From NCBI GenBank assembly GCA_023014365.1, contig JAEBUN010000006.1:1736001-1800000 (forward strand): 64,000 nucleotides of DNA. Reading direction: 5' to 3'. The notes under the pieces are model-generated. The model did not search any database, was not told the DNA's origin, and saw nothing but the letters and a program-made list of their open reading frames with translations. The stretch is from Lepiota brunneoincarnata. Taxonomy: Eukaryota; Basidiomycota; Agaricomycetes; Agaricales; Agaricaceae. Position 1 is the stretch's first letter. Each line of letters begins with the position of its first letter. Made by a program: the position numbers and the translations under genes. Below, in pieces: positions 21,958 through 34,221 of this stretch.

Positions 21958-24312
21958 ATGAACTCAATTATGGCGACCGGGGCACCGAATAGACACAACA
22001 AATACCTGCCTAACCTCGCCTTTAACTCCACTGTACAGTACTTCTTCTTGCGAGTGGTGTGCGCTTCAGCAATTATAAACATTGCGCTCGCGCCAACCGA
22101 TTCTGTTTTATTCCTGGCCTACCCACTGGTTTTTTCAGTGCTTCCGCTCGTGCACCATGGCATCAGGTTGTGTAACCACACGATGAGGTTGATAGCATCG
22201 CTTCTAACATCGGCGGCAACCACAGCGCGTTTGGGCCATGGTGGATCCTCCGTGGTTGGGTAGATTTGATCTTGCTTGTAATGGAAACCGCTGGTGAGTA
22301 CTTTGGCATTTTGCAATTCATCTTGCTGTGCTATCCTCACCACGTTGTTTCTGTGTTTCGGGTCTAGGTGGAATCGTCTACATGACCTTTTATCAACGAT
22401 TCAACCTCCGATGGTCCACAGACCGTTTTGTATTCTCAGTGGTGGTGTGGTGGATCCTTGTCATCTCACTTGGTATTCTTGGTGGCATCAGGGTTGCAAA
22501 GGTGTTCAAATCAAGTGGAAAATCTCTGAGCGCCAAGCTGGATATTCGCCCAGATCGTCTGGATCCTGAAACTGTGGGGATGCAACCTGCTAGAAGGAAT
22601 CAAACCCAGGGAGGGAAATGGTGGAAAGACGCAGGTGGAGTACTTTTTGGAAGGGCAGTTTGGAAGGAAGTTCTCCCGTGAGTAGTACACTCAACCATTT
22701 CCCGATCAACAATAATGACAGCACCTTGTGCAGCGGGGAAACATCGTGGATAATTCATCCTCGAGGGGCCTTGGCCATCTTGATTACCGCAGCCCTCGCC
22801 TGCTTCGCATTGTTCAAAATCATCCTCGAGCCAAATAATGAATTAGGTCTAGTGCCCATCACGGAACTCAGAGGCCCTAATCTCGATCAAGTTTTCAGGA
22901 CAACCACACCGACTCGCTGGGGTGCAGCTCTTGTATGTCAATAACCATCTTCTGCCCTTTGGTTGAAACTTATGATTTTGGTTTTGGTAGACAAAACCTC
23001 AGGTACCGAACTCCAACTATAGCTTATTTCGAGACGCAATCAAGGTGACCCCGTTGTGGGTTGGGGATTTGAGTAGGTTGCCATTCAAGGATCCCTGTTA
23101 TCTTATGTTCTAACAGTAATCTTGAGGCAAGCCCAATCCGGAATGCTTTTATGACCTGGAAACATCCCTGAGGCATCCAGTTTACGACCGTATCCTAGAT
23201 GCTGCTGTTTTTCGTTGTCCTCCGCGTCGTGAGGTCCCAGAATGTGTGTCAAATTACAATTTCCTCCCCTGAATCAATGACTCGGTTTCTGAGTAGATCT
23301 CTCCTAGACCAGAAATATTTTATGCTCCCTCTTGATCAATATAGATGCTCGCCCAGATCTCTTGGATTACTGTGAACTTTACGATGCTCGGCAATTCCAC
23401 GGGGGTGGGGACGGATATACGCTCTGGTTCGATGCAGGTATTTGTTGCTCTGACCAGCGATCTAGACGATATCCTTGAGACTACCGCACCGACACCGTTG
23501 CTTCCTGGCGTTAACCTTATCGGCCTGACGAACTTAATAGTCGGGCAACGTTTCCGGACACCACGGTTTTCCACGTTTGGACTCTTTGACGTGCGTCTCG
23601 GGCTCATGCTCGTGCTTCCGCTCATGCAATGCGTTGATCACTCGTATTTTCTAGATTCATGATACATTTCTAATCTCCGATATGGCCTATGTTTTGAATG
23701 ACCCTCAAGCGGCTGCGCTAGGCCTTCCCCAAAGTCCCAATATCTCGACGATCCGGATCTCCAACCAGATTGATCATACCGATTGGAGGATTATTCAGGA
23801 CGTCAGGACCAAGTCGATTTTAAGCGGGATGTCAGCCGTTGGTGGACTCGGAAACTTTTTCAGTACCGTCTTTATTTTTTTTCTCGGCACTTCGCTTTTG
23901 CGTCTTCTGTTTGGTGGGTCTTATCAAGATACACCATCAGTTGTTTGCAAATGTCGCTAATAGCCTAATCCAGGCATCAAAACCATCTCGCCCTTTGGCT
24001 TCATTCACAATTTCCATCAAGGGAGTATCGTTAATGGATGCTTAGCTTACCTCCGGGATTCTGCCGCAAAGCCAAAGCCATTCAGGGCGGAGGGATGTCC
24101 TTGTACTCCTTTTCGACACCCTCATTGATGTCGATTTGGTTGTTAGCGCCATTATGCAGGACCCGTCCCCAACCCCGGAAGCCGCGAGCGTTCACAGCGA
24201 TAACGACATACGGGTGGCGGAGGAGGGGGGAGAAAAGAAAGATCGGGAGTTGACAAGCGACACGAGCAGCACAGCTCGGACCATCGGGCGATGTTCGGGC
24301 TGACCTGGAGTA
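21958..24312 (+). pseudogene. Multi-pass membrane protein, copy 2 (frame-disrupted)
   Basis: This is the best-preserved copy in its 5' half. Exon 1 (MNSIM...VCASAIINIALAP...LPLVHHGI) is intact. The next exons read through AFGPWWILRGWVDLILLV, FNLRWSTDRFVFSVVVWWIL and the KWWKDAGGVLFGRAVWKEVLP segment with clean GTGAGT donors. The exon after 23100 reads in frame (KPNPECFYDLE...FRCPPRREVPE). The 3' half needs one base removed near 23333-23346, 23359-23371 and 24086-24096. The C-terminus follows copy 1. The same uncharacterised family and topology apply. If the three 3' indels are sequence errors, this would be a working gene. Confidence 0.65.
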
Positions 24313-24639
24313 GTGGCGGTTATCCGAATGACTATGTACTATTATATCACTGGTTGAGTCTTAATGACCTCCAGCATTTTTAAACGGGAGGTCTGAATAA
24401 TTCATAAGATACAACTAGGTGTGACCCACATCTGTCAGCGCTCTCTCTCTCTCATCCGCCAGGGTCCTGTACTCGGATTAAACGACGCCAACAGCATTTA
24501 TTCCAATATTCCCGGCACGCAAACCATTGTGGATGAGCGCCGGGGTGGTGCCTGATTTCAGCCGCCGGGGTGGTGTTGTTTCCTTGTCCCATCGCTAGTA
24601 CTCCCCCGCCCAAGCAGTCTTACAACGAGCCTCGGAAGC

Positions 24640-26942
24640 ATGAGCTCTGCTATGTTGTCAGGGCCACAGCAGAATGGATCCAACTCGAATCACCCCGCCC
24701 TCAACTCCACTGTGCAGCACTTGTTCTTACGACTGGTATGCGCCTCAGCCTATTACAAGCCTTGCACTCGTACCTGGTCTTGGGGATGTTTCCCCCATAG
24801 GCTTCCCACTCGTCTTCGCCTTGCTTCCGCTTTTACACCATGGCATAAGGTTAAATAACGCATTGATGAAGCATCCTTGATTCTAATATCATTGACAATT
24901 ACAGCGCTTTTGGGCCATGGCGGGTTTTGCGCGGCTGGGTGGATCTGCTCTTGCTTGTGGCTAGAGATAGGGTGGTGAGTTCCCCAAAAATTTGCATTTA
25001 CCCTCTTATAGCTCACCGCGCGGTGTACGCTGGGCCTTGATACTTGGGACTAGGTGGAATCTTCTATGTGACCTGTTTCCGGAGGCTATAACCTGCGATG
25101 GTCCGCGCAACGTTTCGTGTTCTCAGTTGTGGTATGGTATATCCTCGTCATCTCACTTGCGGTTATCGGTGGCACACGAGTTGCGCGGGACTATCAGGCT
25201 CGAATGGAAAGTCTCTCGGTACCACACTCGACATTCGTTCAGATGTCGATGTTCGAACGCGAGGTGGAGCAGTCTTGGAATAAGAGATGGGGTTATGCGA
25301 AGGATGTGCTGTTTGGAAGGGCGGTTTGGAAGGAAGTTCTTCCGTGAGTATACCCCCCCTTGCCCGACCAATAAAAATAAACAGCGGTCCACAGTGGGGA
25401 GAAATCGGGGATAATTTTCCCTCGAGGGACCTTTGCCATACTAATTACCGGTGCTCTGGCCTGCTTCGCATTGTTCAAAGTCATCCTCGAGCCGATTAGT
25501 GAATTGGGCCTGGTTCCCACCAGGGAATTGAGGGGTTTCGATCTGGCCGATAATTTTAGGACAACCACACCGACTGTGTGGAATGCGGTTGTTGTATGGC
25601 CGAGTCCTGCCTTGAAATTCCGCTTGGCTTGGTGAATTACTAACTGTGGCCTTGTAGACAAAGCTACGGGTACCGAACTCCAACTACAGCTCGTTTCGGG
25701 ATGCGATCAAGGTAACTCCACTGTGGGTTGGGAATTTGAGTATGCCACCATTGAAAGATTCCGCCCTGAAGTTGTTACCCACTAACTGTAAAACTCAGGT
25801 AGGCCAAACCCTGCATGCACTTACAGTGTGGCAGCATCGCGTCGCCCTCACTCGGTTTATTCCGACTGGGATGCTGTCGTGTTTCATTGTCCTCCACGTC
25901 GTGAAATTCCTAAAGGTATGTCCGCGCGTGTGCCGCGCTCTTTTACCAGTGGCTAAGTCTCCAAATACATCTTTCCCAGACCAAGAATATCTTCTGCTAC
26001 CTCTTGATGATCAGGATACTCGCCCAGACCTCCTGATCACTGTGAACTATACGATGCTCGGCAACCCACCCAACGCGGGGCATGAGTATAGCCCTTAGCT
26101 CGGTGCAGGTGTACCTTGGACTTACCAGAAGGCTGGAAGACGTCCTTGCGACTACCGCGCCGACGACATTGCCTCCTGGGGTCAACCTCATTGGCTTGAC
26201 GAATCTAATAGTCAGGCAACGCCTACAGGTACCACAAATTTCCACATTTGGACTTTTCGATGTAAGTACCTGGGTTCATTTCCCGCTCCTGCGATGTGTC
26301 CTTAGTCACTTCGAAACCTCCAGATCCGTGATACCTTCCTAATCTCTGACATAGCTTATCTTTTGAATGATCCTCACACAACCGCACTGGGTATTCCTCA
26401 AGGTCCCAATATTTCCACCATTCGGATTTCCGTCCAGAATGATCCTTCTGATTGGAGGATCATTCAAGATTACAGGACCAAGTCTGTTTTAAGCGGGATG
26501 TCGGCGGTTGGTGGTCTCGGAAACTTCTTCGGTGCCATCTTTATATGCCTATTTGGCAGTTCCCTTTTGCGCCTTTTGTTTGGTATGTCTTGCTATCGGT
26601 CGTGCCGAGATGGATGGTAATTGTATCCTAGGCATTAAACCTATCTCGCTCTTCGGCTTGCTCCATAGTTTCCAGCAAGAAAATATCGCTAATGGGTGTC
26701 GGGACTATCTCCAGGAATCAAGCACGAAACCTAAGCCGTTCAAGGCGGATGACATCCTCATGCTCCTTTTTAACAATCTCATTGATATTGATTTGGTCCT
26801 CCGTGCTGTTAGAAAAAACCCGCTTCAGTCCTCGGAGTTGATGAGCGTTCACAGTGGTCATGGTGCACAAGTGACAGAGGAGAAGCGATTGGAGGAAGAT
26901 GGAGAGTCGACGGGTGGCAGGTCGGGGTTGATGTTGATGTAC
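24640..26942 (+). pseudogene. Multi-pass membrane protein, copy 3 (frame-disrupted)
   Basis: This is a more distant paralogue, sharing the motifs HHGI/AFGPW.VLRGWVDLLLLV, LRWSAQRFVFSVVVWYILVI, VLFGRAVWKEVLP, VPNSNYSSFRDAIKVTPLWVG, LSGMSAVGGLGNFF, PISLFGLLHSFQQENIANGC and a C-terminal KADDILMLLFNNLIDIDLVL. Introns lie at the positions conserved in the other copies. It needs one base removed near 24749, 25088 (ctataacctgcgatgg) and 26074-26082 (acgcggggcatgag). About 640 residues if restored. It starts inside duplication unit B and extends beyond it, so it is the source of the truncated copy at 19840. Function unknown. Confidence 0.65.
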
Positions 26943-27417
26943 TGATGTGTTGGCAATCACAAGCGTGCCAGGGGGTTATAGTTTTCTCTTATCCTTATCC
27001 TGTGGTTGTGCCTAGCCCAATATCTACCGTTTATTGTGTTTGTTCTCAACCCCCCTGCACAACTTTTGTTTTATATGTACCCACACCAATGAGTGTTACT
27101 TGTGGTCACTGCACAGTGATCAGAGGGTCTGGGTGACGTTGATCAAAATAGAAGTGAGCGGTGGCTATTTGAGCAGGTTAGACCGTTAGAAGCGTCGATG
27201 AACTCGGTATTACCTAATCGACTTCTCGAGATAGTGTAAGGCTGCTACGAGTTCTCGGGGGTAAAAGACGTGTATTCGGTAACTACGTGGCACGTATTTT
27301 AAAGGAGCGTAATGTATGTAAAAATGCGAGATTTCTACGTAAAACGAGAGAGAGAGGTAGTAAGTATTATGTATGATAGAAAGAGATAGGACAGAGCCGA
27401 AAATACAAGATTATCGT
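26943..27417. other. Non-coding flank of the palindromic repeat
   Basis: This is AT-rich sequence with no open frame of note. 27120-27417 lies between the end of the third paralogue and the inverted palindromic tip, and could be the body of a small non-autonomous element whose right end is 27418-27447. I could not identify a matching left terminus or a target-site duplication by eye. Confidence 0.35.
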
Positions 27418-27447
27418 GACGTCCTCGCGTAGCCGAGAGGACGTCCC
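27418..27447 (-). repeat. Inverted copy of the palindromic repeat
   Basis: The sequence is identical to the reverse complement of 20068-20097, with the same 9-nt arms and 10-nt loop. A few flanking bases also match (cgat beyond the inner arm). It lies just downstream of the third paralogue, so the pair brackets about 7.3 kb holding copies 2 and 3. Confidence 0.75.
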
Positions 27448-28784
27448 TACAATAGATATCAATCACACGAAACAAAGGGCTATAAGATAAGAATGTTCCA
27501 GCCGAGGCGCTCTTTTCCAAACCGAAGCATCGCAAAATCCCTACCTTGTTTTCAATACCATTACATACCAGTTAGCTTTCCAGCACCCATTCTACCGCGA
27601 TTTCACCACGAGGGAACCCGGAATGGATCAGCGATGGTCAATCAGTCATCGAAATTGGTTGGGAAGCCCGTGAACCCTCTTACTACGCTCGACGCCTTGT
27701 ACACATGCATACTCTTGGAGATGCTAGATATGAAATTGATAATCGAGCCTAATGTGCTCGTGGTGTAGGCTATCCAAGGGCCACCAAACCTCCAGCATTG
27801 TCTTATCCTGGCCTGTCCCAGATGCTGAATTGTTCCAGGCATCGTATTACGAGGAATCACTCTCCAGTTCCTGTGCTTTACCTGAGAGCATGCCAGAGAA
27901 CGTACGTGGACGAGAGTCCACGATTATCGAGAATCTCAAGGAGCTGGACTTTCGAAACCTAGTCTCGCTCGGAATTAGTCCGTATTTCATCAGACAAATC
28001 CAAGAATTTGTACGTTCAGCCCAAAGCTTGATAGATTCCGACAGACTGCAGAGGGTTTGACCTTGTGAACCACTTTCGGAGCTGGGTTGGTCTGGTGGTG
28101 CTTATAATGTGCTTTGAAAAATCGTGACATTTGCTGACCATTGTTAAACGAGTATTGTTATCTTGATGCTGTTACGGGCCCTTTGTGTGCTAGGAACCAA
28201 TGGCTGGGGTATTGCTCGACCTGAAATACCTAGAAGGTGCGTAGGTAGCTTGGCTCCACACACACACACATATTGATATTTGGTGGCTTGAGCTTGAAAA
28301 GTTTCGGTCGACAAGGTGACGGAGAACGAGTCGGAAGCTTGTATCCATCGGTATGATCTCACACCCTTTTTTGAAGATTGTGGATGTTATTAAGATTCGT
28401 CTAACTATACAATTACGATGGATCCCGTCCTTCAAAGAGGTTACAATGATATCGTATCCTATTGCAAAGTCCCAAAAGAATATCGTCCAAATGTACGTGA
28501 CGGATGATCTGATTCTTTTATGCGACACCCCTAGGTCGCGAAGCGCCCTCACTCGAATTCAATCGAGGAGGAACAAAAAAATGGAGGAACTCCAGCAGAG
28601 GGTTCAAGTCCAAACGGTGCAAAGCATGGTAGAACCCCAGTTCCAATGCGCAAATACACCAACTTCCAAGTCCCTCCCAGCTCCCCCACTTCAAGAAGAG
28701 GAGCGAGCCAACCACCCAACCCGAGGTGGTGACCAAGTCAACCCAATCCGATAACCCTCTTCAAAACTGAAGGGCTTTTCTCTA
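27448..28784. other. No supported gene
   Basis: There are several short plus-strand ORFs (for example 27752-28060, ending in LKELDFRNLVSLGISPYF). They look somewhat protein-like but have no connected exon structure or known domain, and could be a decayed gene. A short (CA)n run is at 28256-28270. Confidence 0.35.
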
Positions 28785-29461
28785 TTATGATGTGGCCCAG
28801 ACTGCGATGCCAGCAATTATACCGACGACGACGATGAAGATGATGAGAGCGGTCAAGCAACGCTTCGCCCACTTGAGCTCGGCCTTGCGCATGTGCGAGA
28901 TGAAGGCCTCGCGTTCGGCTTCTGTCTTTTCGGGGAGCCATGATCCGGCGGTGGATTCTTCATCGTTGTTTTGAGGTGATGAAGAGGGAGGGGCGCGTAG
29001 AGGGGTGATGAGGATGAGGGCGCCCATGAGCCAGAATGGTGGGAACACTGTTAATGAGAGTTCGGTAAGAATTGTGTTCTTTTAGTAGAGGTGCCGGTGG
29101 GTTGAACTTACAGAAGCCAAAACGGAAGAGGTACATGGCGAGTGTGACGGGATTCGTATTTTGGTGCGTATCCCGGTACTACTGTCGCGGTGGCTTTCAG
29201 AGTAGGCAGGTGGGAGCGTCTCAGTCGCGAGACTGGATGTGGAGAGTCTGCGGTCGTGGCGGCTCTCTGCTGTGGAGGAGGAGAATGTGTATCCGAGAAC
29301 TTGGAGATCCCCTTCGGGTTTGTCCAGGGAGGAGGATGAGGCGACGAAGGAGTCACGGGTGTAGAGGGGGAGGGGGGTAGTGACCTGGGTGGCTGGCGCT
29401 CATGACTGGATCTTCTCGAGTTCTGGTTGGGTTGGTATGGGTGGCGGGGGTTGGGAAGCAT
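28785..29461 (-). CDS. Two-helix fungal membrane protein
   Basis: Exon 1 (29461-29112) encodes a Pro/Ser/His-rich N-terminal part and the first half of a helix. A 64-nt intron (29111-29048, GTAAGT..CAG) leads into exon 2, 29047-28785. The protein reads ...MYLFRFGF|LFPPFWLMGALILITPLRA, then WLPEKTEAEREAFISHMRKAE, KWAKRCL and a C-terminal helix (ALIIFIVVVGIIAGIAVW). The order hydrophobic segment - charged linker with KTEAER - C-terminal helix is one I associate with a conserved fungal family of unknown function. In exon 1 the N-terminal frame and the MYLFRFGF frame differ by one extra base near 29130, so one base has to be removed for a continuous protein. The start at 29461 is the first ATG in the conserved frame. 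Confidence 0.55.
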
Positions 29462-31095
29462 GGGGGGCAGGGAGAGGCGCGGGTTATATAGGGTGCGGGC
29501 AAGAAAACCAATCCAATACCAATCTGCAAGAATTCCCCGAAACCAATCCTCTACAATTTCCTTATTTGGAATGTAGGCGGGATCTGTACACAGGAACAAA
29601 CATGGACCATCATGGCACAATGTACCAATCACCACAGGGACAAAAGAGATTGCTGGGTACCATGACAACCGACTTTCACGATTGGTGTTCGGACTCACCA
29701 ATCACTTCTGATGCATCGTAATGGTTAATTCGATACAGGTGTGGTTGGAATCAAGCGTCCTATCATCAATCAAGCACCCAGACGTTGAGGAAGCGCCCCT
29801 CCGCTTACCCCGCATTCCCCTCCTGCAACCCTAATTAATATGGAAAGGGATGCAGCGCTCAGTGTCGTCACTCTACTCGGCTCCCATGAGGCACATCGAA
29901 ACGTTGGCTCTTTTCAGCGTCTTCAGACTAAACACTGTCGAATTCTTGGAATGGCCTAGTGATCTTAGCAAAGCCTGCCTTCACTTTTCCAGGGTGTGAC
30001 CTAGGATGTATTACATGTAGCGAAGTCTTCTTTGTGCCCAGGCCCTTGACGGCCCTCTTAGGTGATTGTGTGATGACCACCAGCAGATGTTGTAACAACC
30101 CGTTCAGGCTGGGTACCAGCATCAGGTTCGTGGCTTGGCTTTGGCTAAACTCCGACAGCCTCGTGCCTTGACCCCCTCTTGGCTGCAAGTGAACCCGTGA
30201 TCGTGACGTTTCAAGCTTTATCTCCCGGCCAAAAGAACATTCTGGGATATCCAGTAGCATTCAATTCGATAAGGTTTAGGGTCTCTAAGATTATGATTAT
30301 CATGCCCCACCCTCGAGGAAGACGCACGACGCTTACCAGATTGCCAAGGGGCTTTGCATATGGACTGTGTTTCTTATTGGTTTTCTATTATTCTCGGGAA
30401 GGTTGGAGACTTGCGAGCAAAAGTTGGAGGTGTGACGCCATGAAGGTGTTCATCATATGGTTATGCTCCGATTTATGCTCCACAGTTGTTATCAGTGCCC
30501 CAGGTACTCGTTGACTTTGATTACGACCCACAACTGGCCTCGCTTGGCCCACTTGCGATACAACTTACTGCGGGCCATAAACTTGCTGGCGATCATGTGA
30601 ACGGTTCTGGCTCACGGTAGATGAATGTTCAGCATCATCCCGGGCTCTGGCGTGCGCAGGTCTGGTGGAGCCTGACCGTATGGGCCAGACGGGGTTCTGT
30701 GAACGACCGTCCGTCCTTCGAACCAAGGTCATCTGCCTGGGAAAGCACGGCATATCCTCAGCCTGGTGGGAGCGTTTCTGGACTCGGTATGTTCCAAGAC
30801 CCAGAAGGCTCTTCCTTCCCTAAGAGTCGGGCTCAGGAGGAAGTCCGTAGAAGGGTTTGTGATATTCCTGTGGCCAGCCTCGTGTCGACTTACACACTTA
30901 TGTCAGGCATCGGCACGGGATCCGTGAAGAACCCAGAAGTTGGAAAGACAGGGTGAGGCTGTTCTACGATATCTATATATGGGTTATATTAGGTCAGCGA
31001 AATTCTGAGCCTCGTGTACGCGTCGTCTGCCCCTCTTTGTCCTCAACGTCCACAACGACCACTATGCCTCCGCCACCGCCCCCGCCGCCACCAAT
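29462..31095. other. Intergenic, no supported gene
   Basis: This is the shared 5' region of the divergent two-helix protein and aminopeptidase P genes. Open frames are short and show no motif. An ATG at 31064 opening a poly-Pro peptide (then [14 protein letters not shown]) could be an alternative aminopeptidase start, but it is not in frame with the main ORF. Confidence 0.4.
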
Positions 31096-34000
31096 ATGCT
31101 TCCCCTTCATTGGCTCAAAGCCGAAGCGCAGACTCTCTTGGTCGACGGGGTCAGGATGCATCGCATCCCCAGGCACACCACACTCGCCAACCCTCCTGCT
31201 TATTCCGCCGCTTCCAGCCTTGCGACTGCTGCAGACAGTCTGACATTCCGCTCAGACTCCGAAAAATATGATGATGTGCCTTCTACACTTCCTACTCTCG
31301 AGAAAGACTCAAGCGGACGACCCAAGCTCAGTCGAGGGAACACAATGACAGGAACGAAGAAGTCGACGACATCCTCCAAGTGGGGGTATGGCTGGGGGAT
31401 AGGCAAGAAGGATAAGGAGGCGGAGGCCACAATGCGTGAGCGCACGACCTCCTCTGCGTCCCAGCCGCTGCCCATCTACCAGGCCCAGCCTCCCCAGCCC
31501 CCGGTACGCCGAGACACCAAGTCGTCACATGCGAGCAAGTCCACCACTCGTACCCAAGATACATATCGGTCGCGCGGGAGCAAAGACTCGAAGGAAACGT
31601 ATCGCAGCCATGGCAGTCGATCTACTGTACCTAAACCACGTCCACCAATTACGCCCCAAGATTCAACGAGCACCCTCGTTGGGTCTGCTTTAGAGAACAA
31701 GATCAGAGGCGATGATGACTCAGTTCATGACAGAGTGGTCAACACGGCCGACAGACTTGCCGAACTTCGCACCGAGATGGACAAGAATAATCTGGACTTC
31801 TAGTGCGTCTACCAGCTGCATTTCGTATTATTCCCGCTCATCTCCCTATTCAGTATCGTGCCATCCGAAGATGCTCATGGCTCTGAGTACGTTGCCGCTA
31901 GTGACAAGCGTCGAGAGTACATCACTGGGTAGGCCGAATACTCCATCAACGTGCTCCTCGGACTTACGCGCCCTCTAGATTCACCGGCTCCGCCGGCCTC
32001 GCCCTCGTCTCTAAAACAAGGGCGTATCTGATCACTGATTCCCGTTACTGGATCCAAGCGGAGAATCAAACTGACAAGAATTGGGACACTGTCAAGGCAG
32101 GGGCTATTAATGGCTACAAGGACTGGATTGATTTCTTCATGGTCCGTAAAGTCCCCTCTAACTCACGTTGGAAATGTCTTGACACTCGACATAACACAGA
32201 CCCTGCTGACTAAGGGAGCACGGATTGGCCTCGATGCCCGAATGGTATCCCACGAAAAGGCCAGCCTGCTCAATTCCAAGATTACCGCTTTGGACTGCAA
32301 GCTGGTGTTCCCCCCCCAGAATCTGATCGACCTCATTTGGAAGGACAAGCCACAGAAACCTAGAGGAACTGTCTACGTGCAGTCTATAGAATATACTGGT
32401 AAGTTCAGCGGTCTTTAATCAGCCGGCTTTGTTTGAGTTGTCGTAGGGACGGATGCATCATACAAGCTTTACAAACTACGAGAATGGATCAAGGCCCAAC
32501 CACCCGCAGTGCCTTCATATTCCAAGTCAGAGCCCACACCGTCCCAGATGCATGTCGGGACTTTGGTTACATCTTTGGCCTGCATTGGTATGTCTCCCAA
32601 ACCCTTTGCGTGGATAGTGCTTACTTCCTCCACAGCGTGGCTCCTCAACCTTCGTGGAACTGATATTCCCTTCAACCCTCTCTTTCACGCTTATCTTTTC
32701 GTTGGACTCGACAAGACCATTCTTTTCTTAGATTCATCCAAGGCCGACGAACAGGTCACTCAGTACCTGAGGACTATGAGTGTTGAGAGAAGGGACTATA
32801 CCGACCTGTGGGGATTCTTGAGGAAGCGGGAGTGGGGCGAAGGCAAGGTGAGCAGTTGGCGCTGTTATTTTTATTCTGTCGTTCAACTATTGAATATCTA
32901 GCTCTTGATCCCACCGTCGACTTCCTATGCCATCTCACTCATGCTTACCCACTTCCGCTACACTATTGCTCCCAATCGGGTCGAGTATCTGATGTCTATC
33001 AAGAACGAAACTGAGATTGACGGTTTGAGGAATGCCTACATAAGGGACAGTGTTGCCTTTGTACGTGCTCTAGTTTTCGCGCTCGTCCCATAAAAAAGCT
33101 GACCGTGTTATTCAATAGGTCAAATTCCTTGCATGGCTTGAGAACAAGCTCTCCACCGGTTACGAGATCACAGAGTGGGAAGCCGCTTGGAGGATCAAAG
33201 AGTTTAGGATGAAGCAGAAGAAGTTTATGGGTCTCGCATATGAAACAATTTCGGCTAGCGGTCCTAACGCTGCTTTGCCCCATTATTCACCCAAGAAACA
33301 TACCGCGAGAATTATTGACAAGGATACGCCGTACCTGAAGTGGGTTTTTGGTCTTTCTGAGACTGATGCAATAGCGCTCACGCCGTGATCATAGTGATTC
33401 TGGAGGACAGTACCGAGACGGCACGTGCGATACTACGAGGACCGTTCATTTTGGCAGGCCGACCCCAGATATGTGTGAAGCTTACACCAAGGTGTTGCAG
33501 GGTCATGTACGCTATTTAATTTTATTTTCACTTTACCTCGGTTGCAGTTCTAATGATCCTCATTCTTATAGATCGCCATCGATAGCGCCACCTTCCCTGA
33601 AGGCACATCCGGTCACCAACTTGACGTTTTGGCTCGCAAGGCGCTCTGGAAAGATGGGTTGAATTACATGGTGGGCGCTTTCATGTTACTTCTTCACCAG
33701 TCTCTTCTGACCGAATTTTGTCACAGCATGGAACAGGTCATGGGTTTGGTTCCTTCTTGACCGTACATGAAGGCGACCACGGATTCTCCAGCCACGTTCC
33801 TCTTACTCCCGGCCATGTCATCACCAACGAGCCTGGGTTTTGTACGTATTTACTGTATCCTTTTTTGAACGTTCCCAGTAGACTGATATTACCCTCTCCA
33901 GACCTCAAGAATAAGTGGGGCGTGCGAATCGAATCGGCGCTCATCGTCAAACGCGTCAAGACCAAGCATGAGTTCAACGGCGACATCTGGCTTGGCTTTG

Positions 34001-34221
34001 AGCGCCTCACTTGTGTCCCCATCCAGACCCGTATGGTCAAGGAATCAATGCTAACTAGGGAGGAGAAACAGTGGCTGAAAGACCATAACCAACGTTGCTG
34101 GGATGTGCTAAGCCCGCTGTTGAAGGAGGACAAGGTGGCACTCAGGTGGCTCAGGAGGGAGACCGATAGGGGAATCGGGATCGCCACGGGACCGGGAGGG
34201 ATGAGTATCGATTGGGATTAA
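31096..34221 (+). CDS. Xaa-Pro aminopeptidase P (M24B)
   Basis: This is a dinuclear-metal cytosolic exopeptidase that removes the N-terminal residue before proline. Exons joined by eye (31096-31802, 31854 onward, about ten in all) give the full aminopeptidase P fold. It starts with [39 protein letters not shown] and [10 protein letters not shown], then a second N-terminal domain with [20 protein letters not shown]. The catalytic domain has all expected metal ligands: Asp in NDSGGQY, Asp in GTCDTTRT, His in HGTGHGFGS, Glu in TNEPGFY and Glu in RIESALIV. It ends after IDWD. Before the fold there is a Ser/Thr/Pro-rich extension of about 215 residues, not usual for the family. The catalytic frame is intact. 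The extension may instead begin at 31064 if one base is extra there. Confidence 0.93.

Larger units (their letters stand above)
20130..24879 (+). repeat. Tandem duplication unit B
   Basis: This is the second copy of the ~5 kb unit: flank 20130-20890, paralogue 1 copy at 21958-24312, and the start of the next paralogue at 24640. It runs without interruption into the full third gene. That suggests B is closer to the original arrangement and A is the duplicate that was cut off within the third gene's first intron. Divergence between A and B includes many small indels, so the event is not very recent unless the sequence itself carries errors. Confidence 0.8.

Noticed and set aside
20068..27447. 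The whole 7.3 kb between the inverted palindromes as one transposon
   Set aside because: The genes inside are ordinary membrane paralogues that continue the tandem duplication, no transposase is present, and no target-site duplication was seen.
27752..28060. 102-codon ORF with a protein-like C-terminal half
   Set aside because: I could not connect it to other exons or a known family; mentioned in the gap entry only.
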